This document shows, one piece after another, positions 1 through 7,433 of a DNA stretch of 12,523 nucleotides (position 1 is the stretch's first letter; each line of letters begins with the position of its first letter). The stretch comes from Chloroflexota bacterium. Lineage in GTDB: Bacteria; Chloroflexota; Limnocylindria; P2-11E. The DNA lies in NCBI GenBank assembly GCA_005889445.1, contig VBGS01000006.1:1-12523 (forward strand), given 5' to 3'. Below the pieces are notes generated by a model, which made no database searches, was not told the origin of the DNA, and saw only the letters and a list, made by a program, of their open reading frames with translations. Both the position numbers and the translations under genes were made by a program.

Positions 1-341
1 TCGAGGACAACGGTGATGCCGCCGAGCACTGCCTGGAGCGGATAGAGGACGGCCGCGACGAGCGCGAGCACGAGCACTCGCCGATCCGCGCGGTACGCGA
101 CGACGGTCCACACGATCATCGCGGCCACGGTCAGGCCCGAGACGATCGCGAGGAAGCGATGCGTCCACTCGATGCGCGTCGCAGGATCGAGCGACGGCAG
201 GAACTGTCCGTGGCAGAGCGGCCAGTCCGGGCAGCCGAGCCCGGAACCGGTGACCCGCACGATCCCGCCCCAGACGACCACGAGGAAGGACGCGACGAGA
301 CTCGCGTAGACGAGCGCGCGATAGCGCGGGCTGAAGCTCAC
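1..341 (-). CDS. ctaA: Heme A synthase (CtaA/COX15), N-terminal part, cut by the window edge
   Basis: Converts heme O to heme A in the membrane, the cofactor needed by the aa3 oxidase whose subunit I is encoded just upstream. Visible are 113 codons. TM1 (about residues 10-27) leads into the family motif GGIVRVTGSGLGCPDWPLCHG, with a cysteine pair at 37 and 43 in the first outer loop. EWTHRF follows, with Glu58 and His61 matching the catalytic Glu and heme-ligand His of Bacillus CtaA (Glu57/His60, from memory). TM2 follows, then a third segment ending in QAVLGGITVV. The start is GTG; a TAG lies four codons upstream in frame and there is no ATG or Shine-Dalgarno, so no longer start exists. A TAGTCT box sits six bases before it, suggesting a leaderless mRNA. 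The gene lies 114 bp downstream of ctaD on the same strand. The family call is very secure; the C-terminal half is off-window. Confidence 0.95.
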   Translation of the reverse strand, partial: MSFSPRYRALVYASLVASFLVVVWGGIVRVTGSGLGCPDWPLCHGQFLPSLDPATRIEWTHRFLAIVSGLTVAAMIVWTVVAYRADRRVLVLALVAAVLYPLQAVLGGITVVL

Positions 342-347
342 CTGATG

Positions 348-353
348 AGACTA
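348..353 (-). promoter_or_regulatory. Candidate -10 box of ctaA (TAGTCT), leaderless arrangement
   Basis: On the minus strand TAGTCT fits TANNNT and is followed by exactly six bases and then the GTG start of ctaA. A start site seven bases after the box would fall on the start codon itself. No convincing -35 hexamer is visible 16-18 bases upstream. The same spacing recurs before two other genes in this window, which is the main reason to take it seriously. Confidence 0.35.
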
Positions 354-423
354 AGTCCGAGCGAGGAGCGATTCACTCGCGAACGAGCGAGGTCGACGAG
401 CGGTGTCGAGGCGGCGAGGCGCA

Positions 424-438
424 GGCAGCAACGCTGCC
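424..438 (-). terminator. Small stem-loop after ctaD, possible weak terminator
   Basis: GGCAGC and GCTGCC form a perfect 6-bp stem with a 3-base loop, starting 17 bases past the ctaD stop codon. A second weaker stem (374-389, six pairs including one wobble, TTCG loop on the minus strand) follows. Neither has a T-tract, so intrinsic termination is only a possibility. In high-GC genomes such stems arise often by chance. Confidence 0.22.
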
Positions 439-455
439 GAGCCGAGCGCGAAGAA

Positions 456-2075
456 CTAGTGCGCGACGTCTTCCTTGAGCGGACGGGCGCTGTGGACGAC
501 CGGGATCCGCGCGAAGTTGTACGGCTGTGGCGGCGACGTGGTTGCCCACTCGAGCGTGTCGGCCTCCCACGGGTCGTCGCCCGCGGGCTTGCCGTTGGCC
601 AGAAGGATGGAATGGATGTAATTCCAGATGAAGACGATGATCGAGATCGCGATGATGTACGCCCCGATCGTGGAGATCAGGTTGAGGCTCCCCCACTCGG
701 GCGCCTGCGGGTAGTGGAACGTCCGGCGGGGCATGCCGTCGAGGCCGAGCTGATGCATCGGGAAGAACGCCATGTTCACGCCGATGAAGAAGAGGAAGAA
801 GTGCAGCCGGCCGAGCGTCTCGCTCATCATCCGGCCGCTCATCTTGGGGATCCAGTAGTAGAACGCCGCGAACGCGCAGAAGAGCGCCCCCTGGACGAGC
901 ACGTAGTGGATGTGCGCGACGACGAAATAGGTGTCCGAGAGCTGGATGTCCACCGGGACCGACCCAAGGAACACACCGGAGATGCCGCCGATCGTGAATA
1001 CCACGATGAAGGCCATCGCGAAGAGCATCGGCGTCCTGAAGCGGAGCGCGCCTCCCCAGATCGTGCCGAGCCACGAGAAGATCTTCACTCCGGTGGGGAC
1101 CGCGATCAGCATCGTCGACGCCATGAAGAAGACCTGGAGCGCGGGGTCGATGCCCGCGACGAACATGTGGTGCACGAACACTCCGAACGAGAGGAAGCCG
1201 ATGGCGGCGGAGGAATACGCGATCATGCGGTAGCCGAAGATCGGCTTACGTGAGAAGACCGGCAGCACCTCCGAGATCACGCCGAAGCCGGGCAGGATCA
1301 TGATGTAGACCTCGGGGTGCCCGAAGAACCAGAACAGGTACTGCCACAGCAGCGGATCGGCGCCCTGACCCACGGCGAAGAAGTTCGTCCCCGCCATGCG
1401 GTCGAAGAGCAAGAGGATGCCCGCCACGGTCAGGAACGGCATCGCAAGCACGAGCAGGAAGCTCGTGACCAGGACGCTCCAGCAGAAGAGCGTGATGCGG
1501 TGGAACGTCATCCCGGGCGCGCGCAGCGAGAAGATCGTCACGATCATGTTCAGCGCCCCGAAGATCGAGGAAAAGCCGAGGACCGTGAGGCCGAGGATCA
1601 CCAGGTCCATGCCGTTCGTCGGCATGAACTCCCTGGTGGAGAGCGGCACGTACATGGTCCAGCCGGTCATCGGCGCGCCGACGAGGAAGCTCGAGTACAG
1701 GACGATGCCGCCGGCGAGCAGCAGCCAGTAGGAGAGCGCGTTCAGGCGCGGGAACGCCATGTCGCGAGCGCCGATCTGCAGCGGGAGGATGAAGTTCGCG
1801 AAGCCCGTCCAGACGGGGACCACGAAGAGGAAGACCATCGTGAGCCCGTGCATCGTGAACGCGGCGTTGTACTGCTCGGCGGTGAGGAACGTGTTGTCTG
1901 GCTGCGCGAGCTGCGTCCGGACCGAAAGGGCGAGCAGGCCTCCGGTCAGGAAGAAGAAGAAGGTCGTGTAGAGGTAGAGCACACCGATCTTCTTGTGATC
2001 GGTCGTCGTGATCCATTCGAGGAGGCCGTTGTAACGGGGGCGTGAGAGCGGAAATGTCCGCTCGAGGGTGGCCAT
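456..2075 (-). CDS. ctaD: Cytochrome c oxidase subunit I (aa3 type, A1 subfamily)
   Basis: Catalytic heme-copper subunit of the terminal oxidase; reduces O2 and pumps protons across the cytoplasmic membrane. At 539 aa it is full length, with about 12 membrane helices. Visible ligands: His76 (low-spin heme, in FTMHGLTM), the CuB ligand His253 with Glu255 and Tyr257 in GHPEVY, the CuB pair His302-His303, and His388/His390 in VVAHIHYVL for the two hemes. The D channel is represented by Asp105 and Asn112 (DMAFPRLNALSYW) and the K channel by Lys331 (PTGVKIF). Glu255 in GHPEV places it in the A1 group. ATG is chosen because the family N-terminus (WITTTDHKKIG) begins shortly after it. There is no Shine-Dalgarno, but a near-consensus promoter ends nine bases before the ATG. 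It sits between copA and ctaA. Subunits II and III are not in the window and may lie elsewhere or just beyond ctaA. Confidence 0.97.
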   Translation of the reverse strand: MATLERTFPLSRPRYNGLLEWITTTDHKKIGVLYLYTTFFFFLTGGLLALSVRTQLAQPDNTFLTAEQYNAAFTMHGLTMVFLFVVPVWTGFANFILPLQIGARDMAFPRLNALSYWLLLAGGIVLYSSFLVGAPMTGWTMYVPLSTREFMPTNGMDLVILGLTVLGFSSIFGALNMIVTIFSLRAPGMTFHRITLFCWSVLVTSFLLVLAMPFLTVAGILLLFDRMAGTNFFAVGQGADPLLWQYLFWFFGHPEVYIMILPGFGVISEVLPVFSRKPIFGYRMIAYSSAAIGFLSFGVFVHHMFVAGIDPALQVFFMASTMLIAVPTGVKIFSWLGTIWGGALRFRTPMLFAMAFIVVFTIGGISGVFLGSVPVDIQLSDTYFVVAHIHYVLVQGALFCAFAAFYYWIPKMSGRMMSETLGRLHFFLFFIGVNMAFFPMHQLGLDGMPRRTFHYPQAPEWGSLNLISTIGAYIIAISIIVFIWNYIHSILLANGKPAGDDPWEADTLEWATTSPPQPYNFARIPVVHSARPLKEDVAH

Positions 2076-2084
2076 GCGCTGACC

Positions 2085-2113
2085 ATTGCAACCTGCGTAA
2101 AAAGGGGTGTCAA
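2085..2113 (-). promoter_or_regulatory. Promoter of ctaD: TTGACA, 17-bp spacer, TGCAAT
   Basis: On the minus strand a perfect -35 hexamer TTGACA (2108-2113) is followed by exactly 17 bases and TGCAAT (2085-2090), which matches four of six -10 positions including both the first and last T. The spacer includes a short T-run. The -35 box overlaps the last codon and stop codon of copA. The -10 ends nine bases before the ctaD ATG, so the predicted 5' leader is only about 2-4 nt, which fits the lack of a Shine-Dalgarno. It would let ctaD be transcribed independently of copA. Confidence 0.6.
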
Positions 2114-4380
2114 ATTGCGCCGCGCAGCCGGAGCGAATTCGTCACGACGGTCACCGACGAGATGGCCATCGCCGCTGCCGCGAGCACCGGGGAGAGCAGC
2201 GAGCCAGTGATGGGGTAGAACACGCCCGCGGCGAGCGGGATGAGCGCGACGTTGTAGAAGAACGCCCAGAAGAGGTTCTGTCGGATCGTCGAAACGGTCC
2301 GGCGCGCGAGCTGGATCGCACGCGGCACGCCCCGGGGGTCGCCCCCCACCAGGACGATCTGGGCGGTCGCGATCGCCACGTCGGTGCCGCTGCCGATCGC
2401 GATGCCGAGATCGGCCCGCGCGAGGGCGGGCGCGTCGTTCACGCCGTCGCCGACCATGGCGACATGATGCCCGGCGCGCTGGAGCTCCTCGACGATCTGC
2501 GCCTTGTGATTCGGGCGGACCTCCGCGCGCACGTCCTCGATGCCAAGCTCGCGCGCGACCGCCTCGGCCGTCCGGCGCGCATCACCAGACACGAGCATCG
2601 TGCGAAGGCCCATGCGCCGGAGCTCCGCGATCGCGTCCGCGGCCGCGACCTTCGCGACGTCGGCGACCGCGACGATCGCCCCGGGTTTGCCATCGATCGT
2701 CGCGACGAGCATGGTGCGCCCCAGCTCCTGATGGCGCGCGAGTGACGCCTCGGACAGGTCGGCGAAGCCATGCGCCCGCGCGAGCTCGGGATTGCCGACC
2801 CAGATGTCGTGCTCGTCGACGACCGCGTGCAGGCCTTGGCCAGGCACGGCCTCGAGCGTTGACGGCTCGCTCAGGGCGAGGCCCCGCTCGCGGGCGGCCT
2901 CGACGACGGCCGTGGCCAAGGGATGCTCGGAACGCAGCTCGGCGCTCGCGATGAGCCGCATCGCCTCGTCCTCACCGATGTCCGCGCAGGTCATGTAATC
3001 GACGACCTTCGGCCTGCCGACGGTGAGCGTCCCGGTCTTGTCGAAGGCGACCAGGTCGATCGCGCGGGCGCGCTCGAGCGCCTCCGCGCTCTTGATGAGG
3101 ATGCCGCGCGCCGCACCGCGTCCCGTGCCGACCAGGATCGCGGTCGGCGTCGCGAGCCCGAGCGCGCAGGGGCAGGCGATGATGAGGACCGCGACGAACG
3201 CGGTGATCGCGTAGCCGAACGCTGGCTGCGGGCCGAAAGCGAGCCAGGCGAGCGCCGCGGCGAACGCGATCACGAAGACGATCGGCACGAACACGGCCGC
3301 GATCCGGTCGACGGTGCGCTGGATGGGCGCCTTCGAGCCCTGCGCCTCCTCCACCAGAGCGACGATCTGCGCGAGCAGCGTGTCGGCTCCGACGCGGGAC
3401 ACGCGAAACCGGAACGTGCCCGTGCGATTGAGCGTGCCGCCGGTGACCTCGTCCCCGGCGGTCTTCTCGACCGGGATCGACTCGCCGGTGACCATGGACT
3501 CGTCGACCGCCGATGATCCGGCGAGGACGAGGCCGTCGCTAGCGACGGTCTCACCGGGCCGGACGATGACGACGTCCCCGACCGCGAGGCGCTCGATCGG
3601 GACGTCCTCTTCGGCGCCGCCTGGCCGCCGCACGCGTGCGGTCTTCGCGCCCAGCGAAGCAAGGGCGCGCACCTCGTCCGAGGTCCGGGCGCGCGCTCGC
3701 GCCTCGAGGTACCTGCCCACCAGGATCAGCGTCACGATCACGGTCGCGGTGTCGTAGTAGAGGAACGCGTGCGAATCGAGGCCGAGCGCGGCGAAGGCGT
3801 TCGGAATGAATGTCGCCACGACCGAGACCCCGTACGCGGCGGTCGTGCCGACCGCGACGAGCGTGTTCATGTCGGCTCGCCCGTGTCGCGCAGCGTTCAG
3901 CGCGCCGCGGTAGAAGGGCAGCGCGGCCCAGAGCTGTACCGGCGTCGCGAGAACGAACAGCGCATACGCGCGCCACGTAGCCTCGCGCAGCGACGGGACG
4001 ATCAGCTCGCCCATCGAGAGCACGACCGTCGGGATCGCCAGCGCGGCGGCGATCGCGAGACGCATCCGCAACGATAGCAGGTACCGAAGCCGAAGGTCAC
4101 GCTCCCGCTGCTCGATCTCGGCGCGGGCGGCGCGATCCTCGGAAAGGACGAGCGCCCCATATCCGGCACGCTCCACGGCGCGGACCAGCGCGGCATCGTC
4201 CGCGCCGTCCACCTCGACGCGAGCGCGCTCCGTCGCGAGATTGACGTCGGCATCACGCACCCCGCTCACCCCGCGGAGCGCGTCCTCGACGCTCGCGACG
4301 CACGACGCGCAGGTCATCCCGGTCACCACGAGATCGCGCTTTTCAGTCGTGCCCGGTGCCGCTACAGGTACCGCTCCCAT
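2110..4380 (-). CDS. copA: CopA-type Cu(+)-translocating P1B-ATPase
   Basis: Uses ATP to move Cu(+) out of the cytoplasm across the membrane. The 756 aa are complete. In order: a heavy-metal-binding domain with GMTCASC (Cys24, Cys27); membrane helices from about residue 105; actuator loop TGES (298-301); metal site CPC (403-405); phosphorylation motif DKTGTLT with Asp447; the P1B-specific HP dipeptide (486-487); GDGVNDAP hinge (644-651); and in the last helices YN (709-710) and MAISS (738-742), the Cu(+)-selective P1B-1 signature. Only one metal-binding domain is present. The ATG overlaps the RDD gene stop as TGATG, so translation is probably coupled. ctaD follows after 34 bp. The position next to oxidase genes allows either copper detoxification or copper supply to the oxidase on the outer face (the CcoI/FixI-like role). 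The sequence alone cannot separate these, and no CopY/CueR-like operator was recognised. Confidence 0.95.
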   Translation of the reverse strand: MGAVPVAAPGTTEKRDLVVTGMTCASCVASVEDALRGVSGVRDADVNLATERARVEVDGADDAALVRAVERAGYGALVLSEDRAARAEIEQRERDLRLRYLLSLRMRLAIAAALAIPTVVLSMGELIVPSLREATWRAYALFVLATPVQLWAALPFYRGALNAARHGRADMNTLVAVGTTAAYGVSVVATFIPNAFAALGLDSHAFLYYDTATVIVTLILVGRYLEARARARTSDEVRALASLGAKTARVRRPGGAEEDVPIERLAVGDVVIVRPGETVASDGLVLAGSSAVDESMVTGESIPVEKTAGDEVTGGTLNRTGTFRFRVSRVGADTLLAQIVALVEEAQGSKAPIQRTVDRIAAVFVPIVFVIAFAAALAWLAFGPQPAFGYAITAFVAVLIIACPCALGLATPTAILVGTGRGAARGILIKSAEALERARAIDLVAFDKTGTLTVGRPKVVDYMTCADIGEDEAMRLIASAELRSEHPLATAVVEAARERGLALSEPSTLEAVPGQGLHAVVDEHDIWVGNPELARAHGFADLSEASLARHQELGRTMLVATIDGKPGAIVAVADVAKVAAADAIAELRRMGLRTMLVSGDARRTAEAVARELGIEDVRAEVRPNHKAQIVEELQRAGHHVAMVGDGVNDAPALARADLGIAIGSGTDVAIATAQIVLVGGDPRGVPRAIQLARRTVSTIRQNLFWAFFYNVALIPLAAGVFYPITGSLLSPVLAAAAMAISSVTVVTNSLRLRGAI

Positions 4381-5135
4381 CAGCGCTGCCGTCCGGATTC
4401 GCGAAGCGAGCGCGCGATCTCGTGGATGAGCTCCACGTCATCGGCGCTGCCGGCGTCGAGCGTGTAGGCGCGAAGCCGTCCCGCGATCAGCGCCGCGATC
4501 TTCGCGCGCTCCGCCGGTGCGAGCGAGCCCTCGCGGGCGACGAACTCGCGCACCAGACGCTGCGCCTCGCCGGGCAGGCGCCGCGTCTCGGCGACGCGCC
4601 CGGGACCGAGCGGTGTCAGCGTCCGCAGCGACAGCCAGTCCACCCGCGGACGCGGCGCCCGCACGACGAACGTGCCCGCGGCGAGGTCGCCGAGCCGCTG
4701 CGACCTCGGGCTGAGGATGATCACGAGGACCCCGATCCCATAGAACGCCGGCAGGAAGTCGGCCGCGCGCAGCAGGTTTCGGACGAGGACCGCCGTGAAC
4801 GGCGCCGGTGAGCCGTCCTCGGTGATCACGCGAAGGCCGAACCACCGCTTGCCGATGGTCTGCCCGTTCCAGAGCCACTCGAGAAGGACGAAATACGCCG
4901 CGATCAGAGCGACCGACAGGATCAGCACCGCGCCGAGGCTTACGAACGCATCACCCGTCAGGACCGCGAGGCCGGCGAGCACGAACACCATCGTCAGGAC
5001 GATGACAAGCACGATCGTGAAATCGAGCAACGCTGCGAACCCGCGGTTGCCCGCGCCAGCGAGGTCGTAGCGGAGCAGCACGTGGTCCGGTGTCTCTACT
5101 TCGAGTCGACCAGCGGCGACGGTCACAGGAAACAT
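4380..5135 (-). CDS. RDD-domain membrane protein
   Basis: A 251-aa membrane protein of the RDD family, whose molecular role is not settled (some members are linked to ion or pH homeostasis). A short N-terminal strand region precedes NRGFAALLDF (Arg31, Asp38), two helices (about 37-60 and 65-87), the motif NGQTIGKRWFGLRVI (90-104), then VRNLLRAADFLP (Arg119, Asp126) entering a third helix and SPRSQRLGDLAAGTFVV (142-158). A charged cytoplasmic tail of about 90 residues, rich in Arg and Glu, follows. It is divergent from the SpoIIM-like gene across 23 bp and its stop overlaps the copA start by one base (TGATG). In related genomes RDD and SpoIIM-like genes commonly sit beside MoxR/DUF58 genes, so it probably belongs functionally to that cluster although it is transcribed with copA. 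The start is the first ATG; no Shine-Dalgarno is seen. Confidence 0.88.
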   Translation of the reverse strand: MFPVTVAAGRLEVETPDHVLLRYDLAGAGNRGFAALLDFTIVLVIVLTMVFVLAGLAVLTGDAFVSLGAVLILSVALIAAYFVLLEWLWNGQTIGKRWFGLRVITEDGSPAPFTAVLVRNLLRAADFLPAFYGIGVLVIILSPRSQRLGDLAAGTFVVRAPRPRVDWLSLRTLTPLGPGRVAETRRLPGEAQRLVREFVAREGSLAPAERAKIAALIAGRLRAYTLDAGSADDVELIHEIARSLRESGRQR

Positions 5136-5143
5136 GCTACGAG

Positions 5144-5152
5144 TGCTAGCGT
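5144..5152 (+). promoter_or_regulatory. Candidate extended -10 (TGC-TAGCGT) of the SpoIIM-like gene
   Basis: TAGCGT (5147-5152) fits TANNNT, is preceded by the extended -10 dinucleotide TG plus one base, and is followed by exactly six bases and the ATG. The predicted start site is therefore at the start codon (leaderless). The core GCTAGC is a palindrome, so the opposite strand reads TAGCAC at 5143-5148, seven bases before the RDD ATG. No -35 hexamer is evident. The whole intergenic region is only 23 bp. Confidence 0.42.
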
Positions 5153-5158
5153 GCCGCC

Positions 5159-6124
5159 ATGGCGACGATCGACCGTTTTGTCGAGGACCGTCGCGCGCGA
5201 TGGTCGCGCCTCGGACAGCTCGTGCAGGACGCGCGCGGGCGGGTCGCGCGCCTCGACGGAGAAGAGGTGCTGGAGCTCGGCCGTCTCTATCGCAGCGCGA
5301 CGAGTGATCTCGCCGTCGCGCGGCGCGACTTCGCCGACGACGCCGCCACCGAGCGTCTCAACGACCTCGTCGCCGCGGCGCACTCGCTCGTCTACAGCGA
5401 GTCACCGACAAGCGGTCGTCGCTTACGGCAGATGGTCACGCGAGAGATCCCGCGGTCCCTCCGCGCCGGCGGTCGCTTCACGCTCGTGTCGTTCGCTGTC
5501 TTCGCGATCCCGCTGCTGGCGACGCTGGCGATCGGACTGCTGCTCCCCGAGATCGCCGCGAACGCGCTGCCGGCGGAGACCCGTGCGCATCTCGCGGAGC
5601 GGCGACTGTGGACGGATATCCCGGATGGCTTCCGGCCGCTGGTCGGTCCGCTCATCGTCGTCAACAACGTGAGGGTCGCGATCGTCGCGTTCGCGGGCGG
5701 ACTGACCGCCGGAGCCCTCACCCTCTACGTGCTGGGTTCGAACGGCGCGTTCCTCGGCACCGTGCTCGCGGTGGTCCAGGGCTACGGACTCTCCGGGGGT
5801 CTGCTCAGCTTCACAGCCGCGCATGGGCCACTCGAGATCTCGTGCATCGTGCTGTCGGGTGGCGCCGGTCTGCGGCTCGCGTGGGCGCTGCTCCGTCCGG
5901 GAGATCGCAGCCGGCGCGACGCCGCGCGCCTGGCCGGAGCGCAGGCGGTCCGCGTCATGTTCCTCGTGATCCCGGCGCTCGCCGTCGCCGGAGCACTGGA
6001 GGCGTTCCTCTCCCCAAGCGAAGCGTCGGTCACCATCAAGATCGTGGTCGGCCTCGTCGCCGCGGGGCTGCTCTGGGGCTACATCTTCCTGGCTGGGCGA
6101 ACGTTCAGAAGAAGCGCCGCTTGA
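5159..6124 (+). CDS. SpoIIM-family (DUF95) integral membrane protein
   Basis: A 321-aa membrane protein related to stage II sporulation protein M. The family is widespread in non-sporulating bacteria, so sporulation is not implied. The soluble N-terminal 100 residues are mostly charged helix (repeated Arg, Asp and Glu). Helices follow at about 107-130, 168-192, 196-218, 226-245, 262-283 and 290-312. Family landmarks are NNVRVAIVAFAGG (169-181) and HGPLEISCIVLSGGAGLRLAWALLRPG (222-248); the HG.LE segment is the most conserved part of the family. It is the only plus-strand gene in the window. It diverges from the RDD gene and runs into the DUF58 gene, overlapping its 3' end by 20 bp. This is the same relative layout as recalled for Rv3693/Rv3694c/Rv3695. 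The ATG is the first codon after the -10-like box; there is no Shine-Dalgarno. Confidence 0.9.
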   Translation: MATIDRFVEDRRARWSRLGQLVQDARGRVARLDGEEVLELGRLYRSATSDLAVARRDFADDAATERLNDLVAAAHSLVYSESPTSGRRLRQMVTREIPRSLRAGGRFTLVSFAVFAIPLLATLAIGLLLPEIAANALPAETRAHLAERRLWTDIPDGFRPLVGPLIVVNNVRVAIVAFAGGLTAGALTLYVLGSNGAFLGTVLAVVQGYGLSGGLLSFTAAHGPLEISCIVLSGGAGLRLAWALLRPGDRSRRDAARLAGAQAVRVMFLVIPALAVAGALEAFLSPSEASVTIKIVVGLVAAGLLWGYIFLAGRTFRRSAA

Positions 6125-7433
6125 GCTCCAGATAGCGCTGGATGGTCGCGACCGAGAGCCGCTCGGCCGGGACGTCCAGCGAGTGCACGCCGCGCTGCCG
6201 CAGGATCGCGAGCGCGTGCTGACGGGCTTCGCGAACCTGGCTGGCGACGACACGCTCGTACAGCGCGGTCGAGGTCGTCGGTTCGCGCGTGGCCGCCTCG
6301 AGCAGCTGCGGATCTTGCAGGAGGCAGCAGAGGACGAGATTGTTTCCCGCAAGGCGCGTGATCGAACGCACGAGCCCGCGTGACGCTTCTTGATCGACGA
6401 GATCGGTGAAGAGGATGACGAACGCGCGGCGCGCGGTCTTGGAGCGAAGGAACTCGAACGCCGCCTCGTAATCCGACTCCGTCATCGTGACGTCGAGGCG
6501 ACGCAGATCCTCGGTGAGTCGCAGGAACTGTCCGCGACCACGATGCGGCGGGCTGTAGGCGCGGACCGTGTCCGCGAACCCCATGAGACCGACCTCATCG
6601 CCCTTCGCGATCGCGACGTAGCTGAGCATGAGCGCGGTGTTCACGGCGTGGTCGAGCTTCGTGAGGACACCGAGCGTGCTGGACATCATCCGGCCGGCAT
6701 CGAGCAGGATCACGATGCGCTGCTGGCGCTCGGTCTCGTATTCGACGCTGATCGGCCGGCCTCGTCGTGCGGTCGCGGTCCACGAGATGGAACGCGGGTC
6801 GTCGTCGGGGGTGTACTCGCGAAGCCGCTCGAACACCGAGCCCGCACCAGGAATCCGCGCCCGTCGCTGGCCGGCGTCGTAGGCGAGCCCGCGCCGCAGC
6901 GAGACCTCGTATCGCCGGATCTCCTGCAGATCCGGGTACACGTTCGCCGGCGCGTCCGCGGCGACCCTGCCCTGTCGCTCGACGAGGTCGAGCGGCCCGC
7001 GGAGCCGCAGATGGATGTCGCCGAAGCGGAAGGTGCCGCGATGGCGCGGCCGTGCCGCGTACCGGATCTCGCCGTCGCTTTCGGGTCCGACCTCGAGCTT
7101 CGCGGTACGGCGGTCGACGTCGAACGACACCGGCACCGTGTCGCGAAGTGTCGCGCGGATGGGTCGACCGGACGGATTGCGCAGGCGGAGCGCGACCGGA
7201 TTGCCGACGCCGATCGAGAGCTGTGGCTCGGCGCTCCGCGTCACGCGGACCGTCTCGGGCACCGGTGTCGCGCGGTAATCGATCACCGCGACGACCAGAG
7301 CAGCGCCGACCACCAGGACGGCGATCAACGCAAACGCAGCGCTCACCTGGACCAGCGCGATCGGGACCGCGGCGATCGCCACGAGCGCGAGGAGGCGAGG
7401 CCGTGGGACCGGGAACGCGCGGAGCCGCTTCAG
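6105..7433 (-). CDS. DUF58 membrane-anchored vWA-like protein, probable CTG start
   Basis: Partner-type protein of MoxR AAA+ ATPases; DUF58 proteins carry a vWA-like fold, and their exact function is unknown. From the CTG it is 442 aa: two N-terminal helices (about 14-30 and 31-52), a beta-rich region (60-165), the DUF58 hallmark LREYTPDDDPRSISWTATAR (204-223) and the vWA-like core from VILLDAGRMM (241-250) through FTDLVD (342-347). The MIDAS-like site is degenerate (Asp-Ala-Gly-Arg-Met, not DxSxS). No ATG, GTG or TTG lies in frame between the MoxR gene body and the first helix; the first GTG (7382) would cut helix 1. CTG at 7433 overlaps the MoxR TGA as CTGA, matching the GTGA junctions upstream, and its product begins LKRLR like the DUF4350 protein's MKRLR. 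A start at 7745 would be antifamily shadow sequence inside MoxR. The 3' end overlaps the SpoIIM-like gene. Confidence 0.87.
   Translation of the reverse strand: MKRLRAFPVPRPRLLALVAIAAVPIALVQVSAAFALIAVLVVGAALVVAVIDYRATPVPETVRVTRSAEPQLSIGVGNPVALRLRNPSGRPIRATLRDTVPVSFDVDRRTAKLEVGPESDGEIRYAARPRHRGTFRFGDIHLRLRGPLDLVERQGRVAADAPANVYPDLQEIRRYEVSLRRGLAYDAGQRRARIPGAGSVFERLREYTPDDDPRSISWTATARRGRPISVEYETERQQRIVILLDAGRMMSSTLGVLTKLDHAVNTALMLSYVAIAKGDEVGLMGFADTVRAYSPPHRGRGQFLRLTEDLRRLDVTMTESDYEAAFEFLRSKTARRAFVILFTDLVDQEASRGLVRSITRLAGNNLVLCCLLQDPQLLEAATREPTTSTALYERVVASQVREARQHALAILRQRGVHSLDVPAERLSVATIQRYLELKRRFF

Noticed and set aside
374..389. Second stem-loop in the ctaD-ctaA gap as a regulatory RNA element
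   Set aside because: Six pairs with one wobble, no T-tract and no covariation evidence; such stems are common by chance at this GC content.
159..2045. Long plus-strand open frames opposite ctaD (for example 159-1253 and 1317-2045)
   Set aside because: They lie antisense to a clear oxidase gene. Their products are Arg/Asp/Glu/His-rich with no recognisable domain, the usual shadow frames of high-GC DNA.
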